Translations under genes and position numbers: made by a program
Shown here: positions 1-10,502 of the stretch, in pieces
Layout: each line of letters begins with the position of its first letter
How positions within the stretch are numbered: position 1 is the stretch's first letter
The notes under the pieces: generated by a model
Told to the model about the DNA's origin: nothing
The model's database searches: none
What the model saw: the letters and a program-made list of their open reading frames with translations, nothing else
NCBI RefSeq assembly: GCF_964204645.1
Contig: NC_134030.1
Location: 2,457,855-2,521,854, forward strand
DNA from: Tubulanus polymorphus
Lineage: Eukaryota; Nemertea; Palaeonemertea; Tubulaniformes; Tubulanidae
Direction: 5' to 3'
DNA length: 64,000 bases

Positions 1-903
1 CTGTTCACATCAAACACGACTAAACGAGGAAGTCAATTATGTTTCTCATTTACTGAATGTAATTATAACTACGTATGAAGGATCACGTGATGGAGAACGG
101 CGAACGCTTGAAACTCGTTTTGTCTTAGTTTACTGAACGGAAAGTCGTCATCATCATCAAATTCACGGACGGAAGGAGGCCTGGTGGTGGCCTATTGGTG
201 TCCGGCTCGTTTGTTGATTAGTATTGGTTTAGGTGACAGGGTTTCCATAAAAAGCTCTCTCACTTAATGATATTTCATTACAAATAATTGGTATATTTAT
301 TCATTACTAAAACAATAAATTGTTTATAGAGTTGATTAGTTGAATTTTATAAAAGTCTGATCAGTCATAATTAACAGTTTTGGCGTAGTTAATTTGATAA
401 GTCATACACGCTTGATTTCTAGCCATTTTGTAGATTATCTACCAGGAGAAGGTTTTATTCGGTCCATAAATACGAGTGTTATTCGTGTTGTTCGTGTTGT
501 TCTGAAAAGGTAAAGGAAGTGCTTGTGGCCCAAGGTGAACGTATCGGCAACCTCTATGGAGGTACCAGGATGAATCCCGCCGACATTGTACCACGTTGTA
601 TTAAGTCGAATTGAAAATCGCCTGCGGAGTATGCGGGAGTACTTGGCGTTAACGTCCGGCTTTTAGGGGTAACTTGCGTAGGAAATTGTTTGATAAAAAG
701 TATCCGTAACTTATAGAAGTTTAAAAGTTGCGCTATTGCTATCGCTATTACTAATAGCCACCGGAATGGTGACGGTTATTTCTTTTTTTTGTCGTGTAAA
801 TCGAATCGTGTACGATGACGGCAAACTGTAAGAAATTCAACACTGACTTTAAAAAATTCAACGCACTTTTGAAAAATTCATCTTGGTTATAGAATTAAAA
901 ACT

Positions 904-1190
904 AACTGTACGATTGTGAGTTGGTTGTAAGATTGTGAGTTGATTGTAAGATTGTGAGTTGGTTGTAAGATTGTGAGTTGGTTGTAAGATTGTGAGTTGG
1001 TTATAAGATTGCGAGTTGATTGTAAGATTGTGAGTTGGTTGTAAGATTGTGAGTTGGTTGTAAGATTGTGAGTTGGTTGTAAGATTGTGAGTTGATTGTA
1101 AGATTGTGAGTTGATTATAAGATTGTGAGTTGATTATAAGATTGTGAGTTGGTTGTAAGATTGTGAGTTGGTTGTAAGATTGCGAGTACG
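904..1190. repeat. 19-bp minisatellite upstream of IFI27-like A
   Basis: About 15 tandem copies of a 19-bp unit of the form GTAAGATTGTGAGTTGGTT, with single-base variants (GGTT/GATT, TGTGAG/TGCGAG). It lies roughly 0.4 kb upstream of the putative promoter. The matching array in unit B (4378-4600) has about 12 copies, so it behaves as a VNTR. Confidence 0.9.
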
Positions 1191-1337
1191 TTGTTAAAAA
1201 TGCGATGTAGAGTTTTTGCTAGGATGGCGTTCCATAAACCCTCCCTTCCTAGAGCCTTTAGAACGCCTAGTTATAGCGCAGTACTGTATTGAACGTAATA
1301 GTACTATGTGTACTGTCCAGTTATAGTTCGATCGCGG

Positions 1338-1428
1338 GATTTTCCCGATTCCTCGTATCGAAACCTCGCCTTTCCCGATTCCTCGTATCGAAACCTCGCC
1401 TTTCCCGATTCCTCGTATCGAAACTTGC
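1338..1428. repeat. 30-bp minisatellite upstream of IFI27-like A
   Basis: Three copies of a 30-bp unit beginning TTTCCCGATTCCTCGTATCG and ending AAACCTCGCC. Unit B has four copies at 4752-4866 and two more at 5219-5275 after an extra ~350-bp segment. Confidence 0.85.
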
Positions 1429-1586
1429 CACGTACCCCATATGATTAAATCAACGGCTTCTTCCCGAGACGCAATACCTTTTAAGACTCATTTCTGTGAT
1501 TAAACAGCACGAAGTTTAAGATTAAGGTAAGATAAAAGTTTGGACATTTTCGAAATATACACATTGGACAACGGCTCAATCTGTTT

Positions 1587-1669
1587 GATATTTAAGCGGA
1601 GAGCTTTTTAGCCACTTCTTGTCCGTTCACTCAGTTTGACTGTCAGTACCGGTTCGGTGTGGTCAGACG
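1587..1669 (+). promoter_or_regulatory. Putative core promoter and 5' UTR exon, IFI27-like A
   Basis: A TATA-like GATATTTA at 1587-1594 is followed about 45 bp on by an initiator-like CTCAGTTTGAC, then by GACG|GTATTA at 1669/1670, which could be the donor of a non-coding first exon. The coding exon begins right after an acceptor (TTTCAG ending at 2081), so an upstream non-coding exon is required. This is the only segment conserved in both units that looks like one. The boundaries are inference. Confidence 0.35.
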
Positions 1670-2082
1670 GTATTAGTTTTAAACACACTATGGACTGTTT
1701 TTATATTTGGTTTAGTGTTCATGTTGTAATTTATAACATATTCTATGATTGTGGTGAATTTCACTGCTAAAATAATAATTCTCTGAATTTGTTCACCATC
1801 GTTGAATATGGAAATATGGGCTGGACTGTCAAGCAATTCACATAAGCATCAATGGCTTATGTGAACCCCTACTGATTGTTACCTGAGATGTCTCGAGGTG
1901 TTACTATAACTACATGGTCTCCCGTGCAACGTTTTGATGCCCAATTTTGTTAATAATCAATTGTGCTAACTTCGTATATCGTTGATAATGAAAAGAAAAA
2001 CAAGTTTTTCTGAACAATTTGATAAACGCAGGTCAACTGAACGAAATAACTGATCAAAAAATCGCATTCAATTAATTTCAGA

Positions 2083-2789
2083 ATGGAATATATCCTTGGC
2101 GGTGTCGTAGCTGTGGTCGCAGCTCCTTTTGTTCTACCAGCGATTGGTTTTACAGCTGCTGGAATCACTGCTGGGTCCGCCGCTGCATCGATGATGTCAG
2201 CAGCTGCAGTGGCTAACGGTGGTGCTGTAGCTGCGGGAAGTACGGTAGCCGTTCTTCAGTCGGCTGGTGCAGCAGGTACGTATGATTCTGAAAATAATGC
2301 ATATTAACCGTTACAATACCATTTCAGACTGATTTAATGCTGATTTAGAAAATCGCGGAAATAAAAACTAGTCTGAAACGGTTTCTTATAGTTTCAACTT
2401 TTCGATTACTCTTTATAGTCAATCTTAGATATATTCCTGAAGATGACCTTAATAAGCAGGGTCCGATCTAGGGAATGAAATACCACTTGCCCGGGTGGCA
2501 AGCATATCTGAAATTTCGCTTGTTCACAGACAGTCCGATTGGTGGCACTAGGATATAGTCAAAACTTTGAAAAACGTATACAAAACATTACCTCAGCAAT
2601 AAAACCTCCGAAGTTCGAAATCGTCGTTTCTTTTGAGTGTGGAATTTATTACGTGAAGACATTTTGATTTTAATTTGATATGCATGTTTTTCAGGTCTTG
2701 GTTTAGCGGCTAATGCGGTGGCTGGTGTTACCGGTGCATCGGCTGTTAAAGCTGCAGAGCTTGCTCTGGATATCGTGAATGGTGATTAG
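2083..2789 (+). CDS. IFI27/IFI6 (ISG12)-like small membrane protein, copy A
   Basis: Two coding exons, 2083-2275 and 2695-2789, joined across GCAG|GTACGT and TTTTCAG|GTCTTG in phase 1, giving 95 aa and a TAG stop. The protein is almost entirely Ala/Gly/Val with hydrophobic stretches: an N-terminal segment starting MEYILGGVVAVVAAP, a central small-residue stretch with GFTAAGITAGSAAASMM, and a C-terminal GLGLAANAVAGVTGASA segment. This is the composition, length and layout of the Ifi-6-16 family (IFI6, IFI27/ISG12), small mitochondrial or ER membrane proteins tied to antiviral responses and apoptosis in vertebrates. No mitochondrial presequence is obvious. The ATG follows the acceptor by one base and is the first in the exon. 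The encoded protein is identical to copy B, with two silent differences seen in the first coding exon. Function in this organism is inferred from the family only. Confidence 0.8.
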
Positions 2790-2832
2790 TTTAAATGTCT
2801 AACACCTGTTATCTTTAACTAGTTTCCTTGTC

Positions 2833-3103
2833 GCAGGGGCGGATTTGATGGTGCTCTCGGGGATCCAGACCTCTTTCTTCCCGTTGAGGTTGTTCTTTGT
2901 GTCAAGACAAAAAATCTTTCTGCAAATTTGACACTCATTCTCTCAAAAAACTACAATCTTTCGGACGTATTTCTTCACAAATAAAACCAAGGGCGGAACC
3001 ACGTGGAACCCCAGTAGAGGCTTTTAACTTCACTGCTTTAAACCAGAAATATGAATTTTCATCCGACCCTGTCTTCAAATTATTTTTTAAGATCCGCCCC
3101 TGC
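2833..3103. mobile_element. 271-bp non-autonomous TIR element in the 3' region of copy A
   Basis: Bounded by 12-bp inverted repeats, GCAGGGGCGGAT on the left and ATCCGCCCCTGC on the right. It begins about 44 bp after the stop codon, so it probably lies in the 3' UTR. No clear target-site duplication is visible (left flank CCTTGTCG, right flank CGTCCATT). Small open frames inside it match nothing I recognise. It is present at the same place in unit B, so it predates the duplication. Confidence 0.65.
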
Positions 3104-3467
3104 GTCCATTGAATCATCGGATTAAATCAGCGATGATGAAATAAAATGTAATTAAAAAATCACTTTGTACAAATTTAAACTCTAAAAAAATCGAATTCTA
3201 TTAAATCAAAAGATCATTAAATCGAAAAAAAACACGATTATTAATCCGACCCTCACTATTTAAAGATCCTTGTCCGTGTATTTCTTATTCATTATAACGT
3301 GTAATTTAATTCAATAAATTGAAGCAAACAAAGTGAAATAAAGGTTTTCGATTTAGTTGTATCTCAAACCTGTATTCTAAAAACACATCACGTAATTTCT
3401 ACGAAATATGTTTTAAAAACGTGTCCTGGCCGTGTATCAGCGATCCCCCTTTGAACATACCCCATAT
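3104..3467. other. 3' flank of IFI27-like A
   Basis: AT-rich sequence with two candidate polyadenylation signals, AATAAA at 3313-3318 and 3337-3342. No gene seen. Confidence 0.4.
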
Positions 3468-4377
3468 CTGTTCACATCAAACACGACTAAACGAGGAAGT
3501 CAATTATGTTTCTAATTTACTGAATGTAATTATAACTACGTATGAAGGATCACGTGATGGAGAACGGCGAACGCTTGAAACTCGTTTTGTCTTAGTTTAC
3601 TGAACGGAAAGTCGTCATCATCATCAAATTCACGGACGGAAGGAGGCCTGGTGGTGGCCTATTGGTGTCCGGCTCGTTTGTTGATTAGTATTGGTTTAGG
3701 TGACAGGGTTTCCATAAAAAGCTCTCTCACTTAATGATATTTCATTACAAATAATTGGTATATTTATTCATTACTAAAACAATAAATTGTTTATAGAGTT
3801 GATTAGTTGAATTTTATAAAAGTCTGATCAGTCATAATTAACAGTTTTGGCGTAGTTAATTTGATAAGTCATACACGCTTGATTTCTAGCCATTTTGTAG
3901 ATTATCTACCAGGAGAAGGTTTTATTCGGTCCATAAATACGAGTGTTATTCGTGTTGCTCGTGTTGTTCTGAAAAGGTAAAGGAAGTGCTTGTGGCCCAA
4001 GGTGAACGTATCGGCAACCTCTATGGAGGTACCAGGATGAATCCCGCCGACATTGTACCACGTTGTATTAAGTCGAATTGAAAATCGCCTGCGGAGTATG
4101 CGGGAGTACTTGGCGTTAACGTCCGGCTTTTAGGGGTAACTTGCGTAGGAAATTGTTTGATAAAAAGTATCCGTAACTTATAGAAGTTTAAAAGTTGCGC
4201 TATTGCTATCGCTATTACTAATAGCCACCGGAATGGTGACGGTTATTTCTTTTTTTTGTTGTGTAAATCGAATCGTGTACGATGACGGCAAACTGTAAGA
4301 AATTCAACACTGACTTTAAAAAATTCAACGCAAACTTTTGAAAAATTCATCTTGGTTATAGAATTAAAAACTAACTG

Positions 4378-4600
4378 TACGATTGTGAGTTGGTTGTAAG
4401 ATTGTGAGTTGATTGTAAGATTGTGAGTTGGTTGTAAGATTGTGAGTTGGTTGTAAGATTGTGAGTTGGTTGTAAGATAGCGAGTTGGTTGTAAGATTGT
4501 GAGTTGGTTGTAAGAGTGTGAGTTGGTTGTAAGATTGTGAGTTGGTTGTAAGATTGTGAGTTGGTTGTAAGATTGTGAGTTGGTTGTAAGATTGCGAGTA
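4378..4600. repeat. 19-bp minisatellite upstream of IFI27-like B
   Basis: About 12 copies of the same 19-bp unit as at 904-1190, including variants not seen there (GATAGCGAG, GAGTGTGAG). Confidence 0.9.
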
Positions 4601-4751
4601 CGTTGTTAAAAATGCGATGTAGAGTTTTTGCTAGGATGGCGTTCCATAAACCCCCTCCCTTCCTAGAGCCTTTAGAACGCCTAGTTATAGCGCAGTACTG
4701 TATTGAACGTAATAGTACTATGTGTACTGTCCAGTTATAGTTCGATCGCGG

Positions 4752-5275
4752 GATTTTCCCGATTCCTCGTATCGAAACCTCGCCTTTCCCGATTCCTCGT
4801 ATCGAAACCTCGCCTTTCCCGATTCCTCGTATCGAAACCTCGCCTTTCCCGATTCCTAGTATACATTCCATATTCGGCGCAAAGTTCAAGTTCAAGTTCC
4901 TCCTATCGAAACTTGCCACGTACCCCATATGATTAAATCAACGGCTTCTTCCCGAGAACTACAGCAGACAGAAATATTTGTTAAAATCACATTGTGCCCT
5001 CTTTGTAAAGTATGTACGCTTTAAGTTTACCCCTCCCCTCCCCTGCACCCTTTTGCACAGAAACCTCCTCCCTTCTTAGATGCGAACGTATTTCCTAGAG
5101 CCTTGTGACGCCTGCGTATTTATGGCACAGTACTGCATTGAGCGTGACAGTACTGTGTACCTACGCGTGTATTGTGCAGCAGTATGTTACATATTAGCAT
5201 CTACTACGATCGCGAGATTTCCCCAATTCTTCGTATCGAAACCTCGCCTTTCCCGATTCCTCGTATCGAAACTTG
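4752..5275. repeat. 30-bp minisatellite plus duplicated spacer, unit B
   Basis: Four copies of the 30-bp unit at 4752-4866, then a spacer containing a diverged second copy of the upstream flank (5085-5215), then two more units at 5219-5275. Compared with unit A this looks like a local duplication of flank plus repeat, with later divergence. Confidence 0.75.
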
Positions 5276-5434
5276 CCACGTACCCCATATGATTAAATCA
5301 ACGGCTTCTTCCCGAGACGCGATACGTTTTAAGACTCATTTCTGTGATTAAACAGCACGAAGTTTAAAATTAAGGTAAGATAATAGTTTGGACATTTTCG
5401 AAATATACACATTGGACAACGGCTCAATCTGTTT

Positions 5435-5517
5435 GATATTTAAGCGGAGAGCTTTTTAGCCACTTTTTGTCCGTTCACTTAGTTTGACTGTTAGTACCGG
5501 TTCGGTGTGGTCAGACG
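5435..5517 (+). promoter_or_regulatory. Putative core promoter and 5' UTR exon, IFI27-like B
   Basis: Counterpart of 1587-1669: the same GATATTTA box and the same GACG|GT donor candidate at 5517/5518, here followed by GTGAAAAT. Conservation in both units is the main support. Confidence 0.35.
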
Positions 5518-5834
5518 GTGAAAATGAAAATTCTCTGAATTTTTTTACCATCGTTGAATATGGAAATATGGGCTGGACTGTCAAGCAATTCACATAAGCA
5601 TCAATGGTTTCCCTGAACCCCTACTGATTGTTACCTGAGATGTCTCGAGGTGTTACTATAACTACATGGTCTCCCGTGCAACGTTTTGATGCCCAATTTT
5701 GTTGATAATCAATTGTGCTAACTTCGTATATCGTTGATAATGAAAAGAAAAACAAGTTTTTCTGAACAATTTGATAAACGCAGGTCAACTGAACGAAATA
5801 ACTGATCAAAAAATCGCATTCAATTAATTTCAGA

Positions 5835-6540
5835 ATGGAATATATCCTTGGCGGTGTCGTAGCTGTGGTCGCAGCTCCTTTTGTTCTACCAGCGATTGGT
5901 TTTACAGCTGCTGGAATCACTGCTGGGTCCGCCGCTGCATCGATGATGTCAGCAGCTGCAGTGGCTAACGGTGGTGCAGTAGCTGCAGGAAGTACGGTAG
6001 CCGTTCTTCAGTCGGCTGGTGCAGCAGGTACGTATGATTCTGAAAATAATGCATATTAACCGTTACAATACCATTTCAGACTGATTTAATGCTGTTTTAG
6101 AAAATCGCGGAAATAAAAACTAGTCTGAAACGGTTTCTTATAGTTTCAACTTTTCGATTACTCTTTATAGTCAATCTTAGATATATTCCTGAAGATGACC
6201 TTAATAAGCAGGGTCCGATCTAAGGAATGAAATCCACTTGCCCGGGTGGCAATCATATCTGAAATTTCGCTTGTTCACAGACAGTCCGATTGGTGGCACT
6301 AGGATATAGTCAAAACTTTGAAAAACGTATACAAAACATTACCTCAGCAATAAAACCTCCGAAGTTCGAAATCGTCGTTTCTTTTGAGTGTGGAATTTAT
6401 TACGTGAAGACATTTTGATTTTAATTTGATATGCATGTTTTTCAGGTCTTGGTTTAGCGGCTAATGCGGTGGCTGGTGTTACCGGTGCATCGGCTGTTAA
6501 AGCTGCAGAGCTTGCTCTGGATATCGTGAATGGTGATTAG
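5835..6540 (+). CDS. IFI27/IFI6 (ISG12)-like small membrane protein, copy B
   Basis: Exons 5835-6027 and 6446-6540, with the same phase 1 junction and the same 95-aa product as copy A. Splice sites (GCAG|GTACGT; TTTTCAG|GTCTTG) and the stop are conserved. Base differences in the first coding exon (GCT/GCA, GCG/GCA) are silent. Either the duplication is recent or the coding part is kept uniform by conversion, because the upstream repeats have changed far more. Family assignment to Ifi-6-16 rests on the Gly/Ala-rich hydrophobic sequence and length. Confidence 0.8.
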
Positions 6541-6583
6541 TTTAAATGTCTAACACCTGTTATCTTTAACTAGTTTCCTTGTC

Positions 6584-6854
6584 GCAGGGGCGGATTTGAT
6601 GGTGCTCTCGGGGATCCAGACCTCTTTCTTCCCGTTGAGGTTGTTCTTTGTGTCAAGACAAAAAATCTTTCTGCAAATTTGACACTCATTCTCTCAAAAA
6701 ACTACAATCTTTCGGACGTATTTCTTCACAAATAAAACCAAGGGCGGAACCACGTGGAACCCCAGTAGAGGCTTTTAACTTCACTGCTTTAAACCAGAAA
6801 TATGAATTTTCATCCGACCCTGTCTTCAAATTATTTTTTAAGATCCGCCCCTGC
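6584..6854. mobile_element. 271-bp TIR element in the 3' region of copy B
   Basis: Same element and insertion point as at 2833-3103, with the same 12-bp GCAGGGGCGGAT inverted ends. Confidence 0.65.
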
Positions 6855-7219
6855 GTCCATTGAATCATCGGATTAAATCAGCGATGATGAAATAAAATGT
6901 AATTAAAAAATCACTTTGTACAAATTTAAACTCTAAAAAAATCGAATTCTATTAAATCAAAAGATCATTAAATCGAAAAAAAAACACGATTATTAATCCG
7001 ACCCTCACTATTTAAAGATCCTTGTCCGTGTATTTCTTATTCATTATAACGTGTAATTTAATTCAATAAATTGAAGCAAACAAAGTGAAATAAAGGTTTT
7101 CGATTTAGTTGTATCTCAAACCTGTATTCTAAAAACACATCACGTAATTTCTACGAAATATGTTTTAAAAACGTGTCCTGGCCGTGTATCAGCGATCCCC
7201 CTTTGAACATACCCCATAT

Positions 7220-7835
7220 CTGTTCACATCAAACACGACTAAACGAGGAAGTCAATTATGTTTCTCATTTACTGAATGTAATTATAACTACGTATGAAGG
7301 ATCACGTGATGGAGAACGGCGAACGCTTGAAACTCGTTTTGTCTTAGATTACTGAACGGAAAGTCGAATTGTAAATCGCCTGCGGACTATGCGGGAGTAC
7401 TTGGCGTTAACGTCCGGCTTTTATGGGTAACTTGCGTAGGAAACCGTTTGATAAAAAGTATCCGTAACTTATAGAAGTTTAAAAGTTGCGCTATAGCTAT
7501 CGCTATTACTAATAGCCTTGAAACACTTCTAACGATCAACCCTCGGGCAAGAAACGAGAAAATGCACTTTCACAATTATTCAATTAACTCTTTTTGTTTT
7601 GCGTCGAGAATGAAAACGTCACTTTCGCAGTGGTTCAGATATCTCTGAACGATGAATTTTTCATGCAATTTTTTGATGAATGGGGCCCTCTCCTCTCCTC
7701 TCTCCTATTCTCCCCTTCTCCCTCCTCTCTCCTCCCTCCTCTCCTCCCTCCTCTCTTCTCTCCTCTCTCCTCTTCTCTCTCCTCTCCTATACCGGAATGA
7801 TGACGTTTTTTTCTTTTTTGTGTCGTGTAAATTTG
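7220..7835 (+). repeat. Broken third IFI27-like unit (upstream part only)
   Basis: Matches the start of units A and B, but joins 3614 to 4070 equivalents across an AAGTCG hexamer (7361-7366), a 461-bp deletion with microhomology. Similarity runs to about 7517, is interrupted by 273 bp (7518-7790), and resumes briefly with ACCGGAATGATGACG. No coding exon survives. Confidence 0.8.
7683..7789. repeat. Pyrimidine-rich (CCTCT)n tract
   Basis: About 107 bp almost entirely C and T on the plus strand. It lies inside the segment that interrupts the third IFI27-like unit. It creates long low-complexity open frames (Ser/Leu/Pro or Arg/Glu/Gly), which are not genes. Confidence 0.85.
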
Positions 7836-9477
7836 CATTTCCTGCGCGCGATAATTCCTCGTGGCGCTTGGCATCGCACACTTTATACACACACTTTAAA
7901 ACGATTCGATCATTCGGCGCTAGTCAGCGCCAACGTCAAATATAGTTTACATTAGTAGAATTGACGACGACATTCAATTCTAACGGATTGACGTTATATA
8001 AACGTGGTTTATTTGAGAACAAGACGCGTAAGGGTTGCGAATCGCTTTTCGGGCTGAAAGTGAAATAGTATTTACTCTGTCATTGCGTGTTTACCCGCGC
8101 TCAGGCGACGACCAACATTCTGGCAATATCGTGTTTTTTTAAATTCTAATACGCGCAAAGAGTGATGATTTGAGTTGGGATTTATGCAGGTATTGGAGTC
8201 GCCCTCTTTCAGGCATCTACGCATGTTAGAAGTCTTGATCAGGAACTCCTGATAAAGATAATGTCCAGTGGAACGGAGAACCTCACGGGACCTTCGTGTA
8301 TTTGTATTCTCATCTTAACGTTTCTTTTGTGTCTAAATTAATTTCAATTCAAAAAGTATCCGATGTCTGAGTTAGGTGCAGGGTTCAGGCTGAGGGGAAT
8401 AAGTGCTGAGGGTTGCGGGTCCTGCCAGCCGGTCGATATCTGCGTTAGAATTACAACAAAAACTCGTGAAATCATGCGTCGTGAGGCTAGGAGGGGCTGG
8501 TGGAAGCGAGTTCGGGGAACGATACCGAACCCCTGGCAAGCGAGCATAAATAGTCGCATTTCTGCATCGAGAATCGAGAAGCAAGTGGGTTCGAGTCCCT
8601 AATTCATGAGATCGAATAATATTCGTCTCCGAGATGTTGTTATTGTTGACGCGTGGACTCGCGATTAACAGACGACAGTAAAACCTCGTGTGGGTATCCC
8701 GCGGTTAGAAACTACCGGTGAAAATTACAGGCAGCGACGCCTGAAACCGCACACGAAAATTACACCGCAGTTTCTATAACAGAGACACTGCACGCAGAAA
8801 CGTCCAACAGTCTAATTAGAGATGTATCATTGCGCGACTTCCGCCTAATAATCTACTATTAATACGCGTCGGAAAAATACTCGATCGATTAGAGAGTGAG
8901 AGAGGGGAGCGGGCAGATGCCTCGAAGGTATTTGAGAGAAAATAACCGCTCTCACTTCCTACTGTGTTTACATATCGTGCGTCAGAACGAACAATATCCG
9001 ACGACAATAATCGCTCACAAAATGCGCATTTAGGCTACAAATATTGATACCTCGTTTCTCTGCTCTCATTTCTGCTGAGCTTAAAGTTTGACGCGGCCAG
9101 CTGCCTATATCTTACCTTCCTTTTTTAAATCGTGATCAAGCTAACAATAACCGTCCCGGATCAGTTATAGTAATGAAATTTATAAAATGTTATTGCATTT
9201 AGCAAAATGACCCGGACGATCAGGAGAAACAAAGTGTCATTTTTTAGCCTAAAAATATTCACCGTGGTCGGTATTGTTGTCTGTTACGTGGAACTGAGGA
9301 GTGACGACACGTGACCGGAAACGGAAGTTAAGTCGATGAGTGACGACGTTCATGCATTCTTTATCTTCTCGATTTTCGATTGAAAAATAAATATTCATGA
9401 AATGCAGAATATTCCGTTTAAAGCGCGAACAAGTTTAATTATCAATCGTGGATACGTTGAATTACACTCTCCTCGGC
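7836..9477. other. Intergenic, no supported gene
   Basis: Unique-looking sequence. Overlapping short open frames at 8344-8602 resemble nothing I know. A tRNA-like B-box (GGTTCGAGTCC at about 8587-8597) follows an imperfect A-box-like TGGCAAGCGAG by some 50 bp, and may be a decayed tRNA-derived SINE. Confidence 0.4.
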
Positions 9478-9483
9478 CAGTTC

Positions 9484-10044
9484 CCCTCAGCCTGTTGTCT
9501 GTACCTCTCAGCCTGCAGCCTGCACCACCGTCAGCCTGTTGTCTGTACCTCCAAGCCTGCAGCCTGCACCACCGTCAGCCTGTTGTCTGTACCCCTCAGC
9601 CTGCAGCCTGCACTACCGTCAGCCTGTTGTCTGTACCTCTCAGCCTGCAGCCTGCACCACCGTCAGCCTGTTGTCTGTACCTCTAAGCCTGCAGCCTGCA
9701 CCACCGTCAGCCTGTTGTCTGTACCCCTCAGCCTGCAGCCTGCACCACCGTCAGCCTGTTGTCTGTACCCCTCAGCCCGCAGCCTGCACCACCGTCAGCC
9801 CGTTGTCTGTACCTCTCAGCCTGCAGCCTGCACCACCGTCAGCCCGTTGCCTGTACCCCTCAGCCTGCAGCCTGCACCACCGTCAGCCTGTTGTCTGTAC
9901 CCCTCAGCCTGCAGCCTGCACCACCGTCAGCCCGTTGCCTGTACCCCTCAGCCTGCAGCCTGCACCACCGTCAGCCTGTTGCCTGTACCCTGCAGCCTGC
10001 ACCACCGTCAGCCCGTTGCCTGTACCCCTCAGCCTGCACCCCTT
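9484..10044. repeat. 44-bp minisatellite
   Basis: About 12-13 copies of a 44-bp unit containing CAGCCTGTTGTCTGTACC and CAGCCTGCAGCCTGCACC. Because 44 is not a multiple of three and the unit has no stop in any plus frame, all three plus frames stay open for up to ~210 codons. These are repeat artefacts, not genes. Units drift from TGTTGTCTG to CCGTTGCCTG toward the right. Confidence 0.92.
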
Positions 10045-10045
10045 C

Positions 10046-10502
10046 TCTCAGTTTATAGTTCATTTTCAATCAAAAATGTCGCGGGTTAAGACTGTAAAAC
10101 ACATGTGAAGTGTGAATGATCAAAACTAGAGAAGAAAGTATTGAATGTTTCTGCTGTAGATGTTGAGACAGCGAGGAAGGGCAGATATTAGATATTTTAT
10201 CAGCACAAAAACTGAAGAACTGATCGTCCACACTTATGTGTGTAGCACTTCACCTGGGATATCTTTAATTGAAAATGAACTACATTAGACATTTTATCAG
10301 CGCACTTTCAAAAACAGAAAACTGAACATCCACTTTTCACTTGCAGGATTTCACCTGAGACATTTTTAATAGGAAATGAACTACAAACACCAGACATTAG
10401 ACATTTTATCAGCTCATTTTCAAAAACTGATCGTTCACACTTCACATGTGTTCAGTACTTCACTTGAGACACGTTTAATTTCTAATTGATAATGAACTAC
10501 AT
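10046..10502. repeat. ~100-bp dispersed repeat, three direct copies and one inverted
   Basis: Direct copies at about 10190-10285, 10286-10385 and 10396-10502 share TTAGACATTTTATCAGC, ACTTCACNTGAGAC and GAAAATGAACTAC. The segment at 10046-10126 is the same unit inverted (AGTTCATTTTCAATC, CACATGTGAAGTGTGAATGATC). It directly abuts the 44-bp minisatellite. Confidence 0.7.

Larger units (their letters stand above)
1..3467 (+). repeat. IFI27-like tandem unit A
   Basis: First of two complete tandem units. Position 1 corresponds to 3468 and 7220, so the window opens inside an array that may continue to the left. The unit holds two upstream minisatellites, a putative 5' UTR exon, both coding exons and a 271-bp element with terminal inverted repeats. 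Sequence agreement with unit B is nearly complete apart from minisatellite copy number, a longer intron 1 here (about 1671-1770) and an upstream expansion in B. Confidence 0.9.
3468..7219 (+). repeat. IFI27-like tandem unit B
   Basis: Second complete unit, 3,752 bp, matching unit A throughout. The differences are fewer 19-bp repeats, an additional 30-bp repeat and ~350 bp of extra upstream sequence (about 4870-5220). That extra part resembles a diverged copy of the neighbouring GCGCAGTACTGTATTGAACG region. A deletion shortens intron 1 after the putative donor at 5517. Confidence 0.9.

Noticed and set aside
1980..2010. ISRE-like GAAAAGAAAAAC near the IFI27-like coding exon
   Set aside because: Spacing between the GAAA cores is one base where IRF sites usually need two or more, and it lies in the inferred intron; not called as a regulatory site.
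2897..3117. Small open frames on both strands just after the IFI27-like genes, conserved in both units
   Set aside because: They lie within the 271-bp TIR element and are conserved only because the whole unit is duplicated.
4371..4928. 185-codon minus-strand frame and 77-codon plus frame over the minisatellites in IFI27-like unit B
   Set aside because: Made of 19-bp and 30-bp repeat translations and not conserved in unit A because repeat numbers differ.
7594..7955. Several frames across the pyrimidine-rich tract
   Set aside because: Low-complexity Ser/Leu/Pro or Arg/Glu/Gly products from the CT tract.
9402..10108. Open frames of 94-213 codons across the 44-bp repeat
   Set aside because: All three plus frames are open because the unit has no stop; the encoded sequence only cycles through repeat translations and has no gene context.
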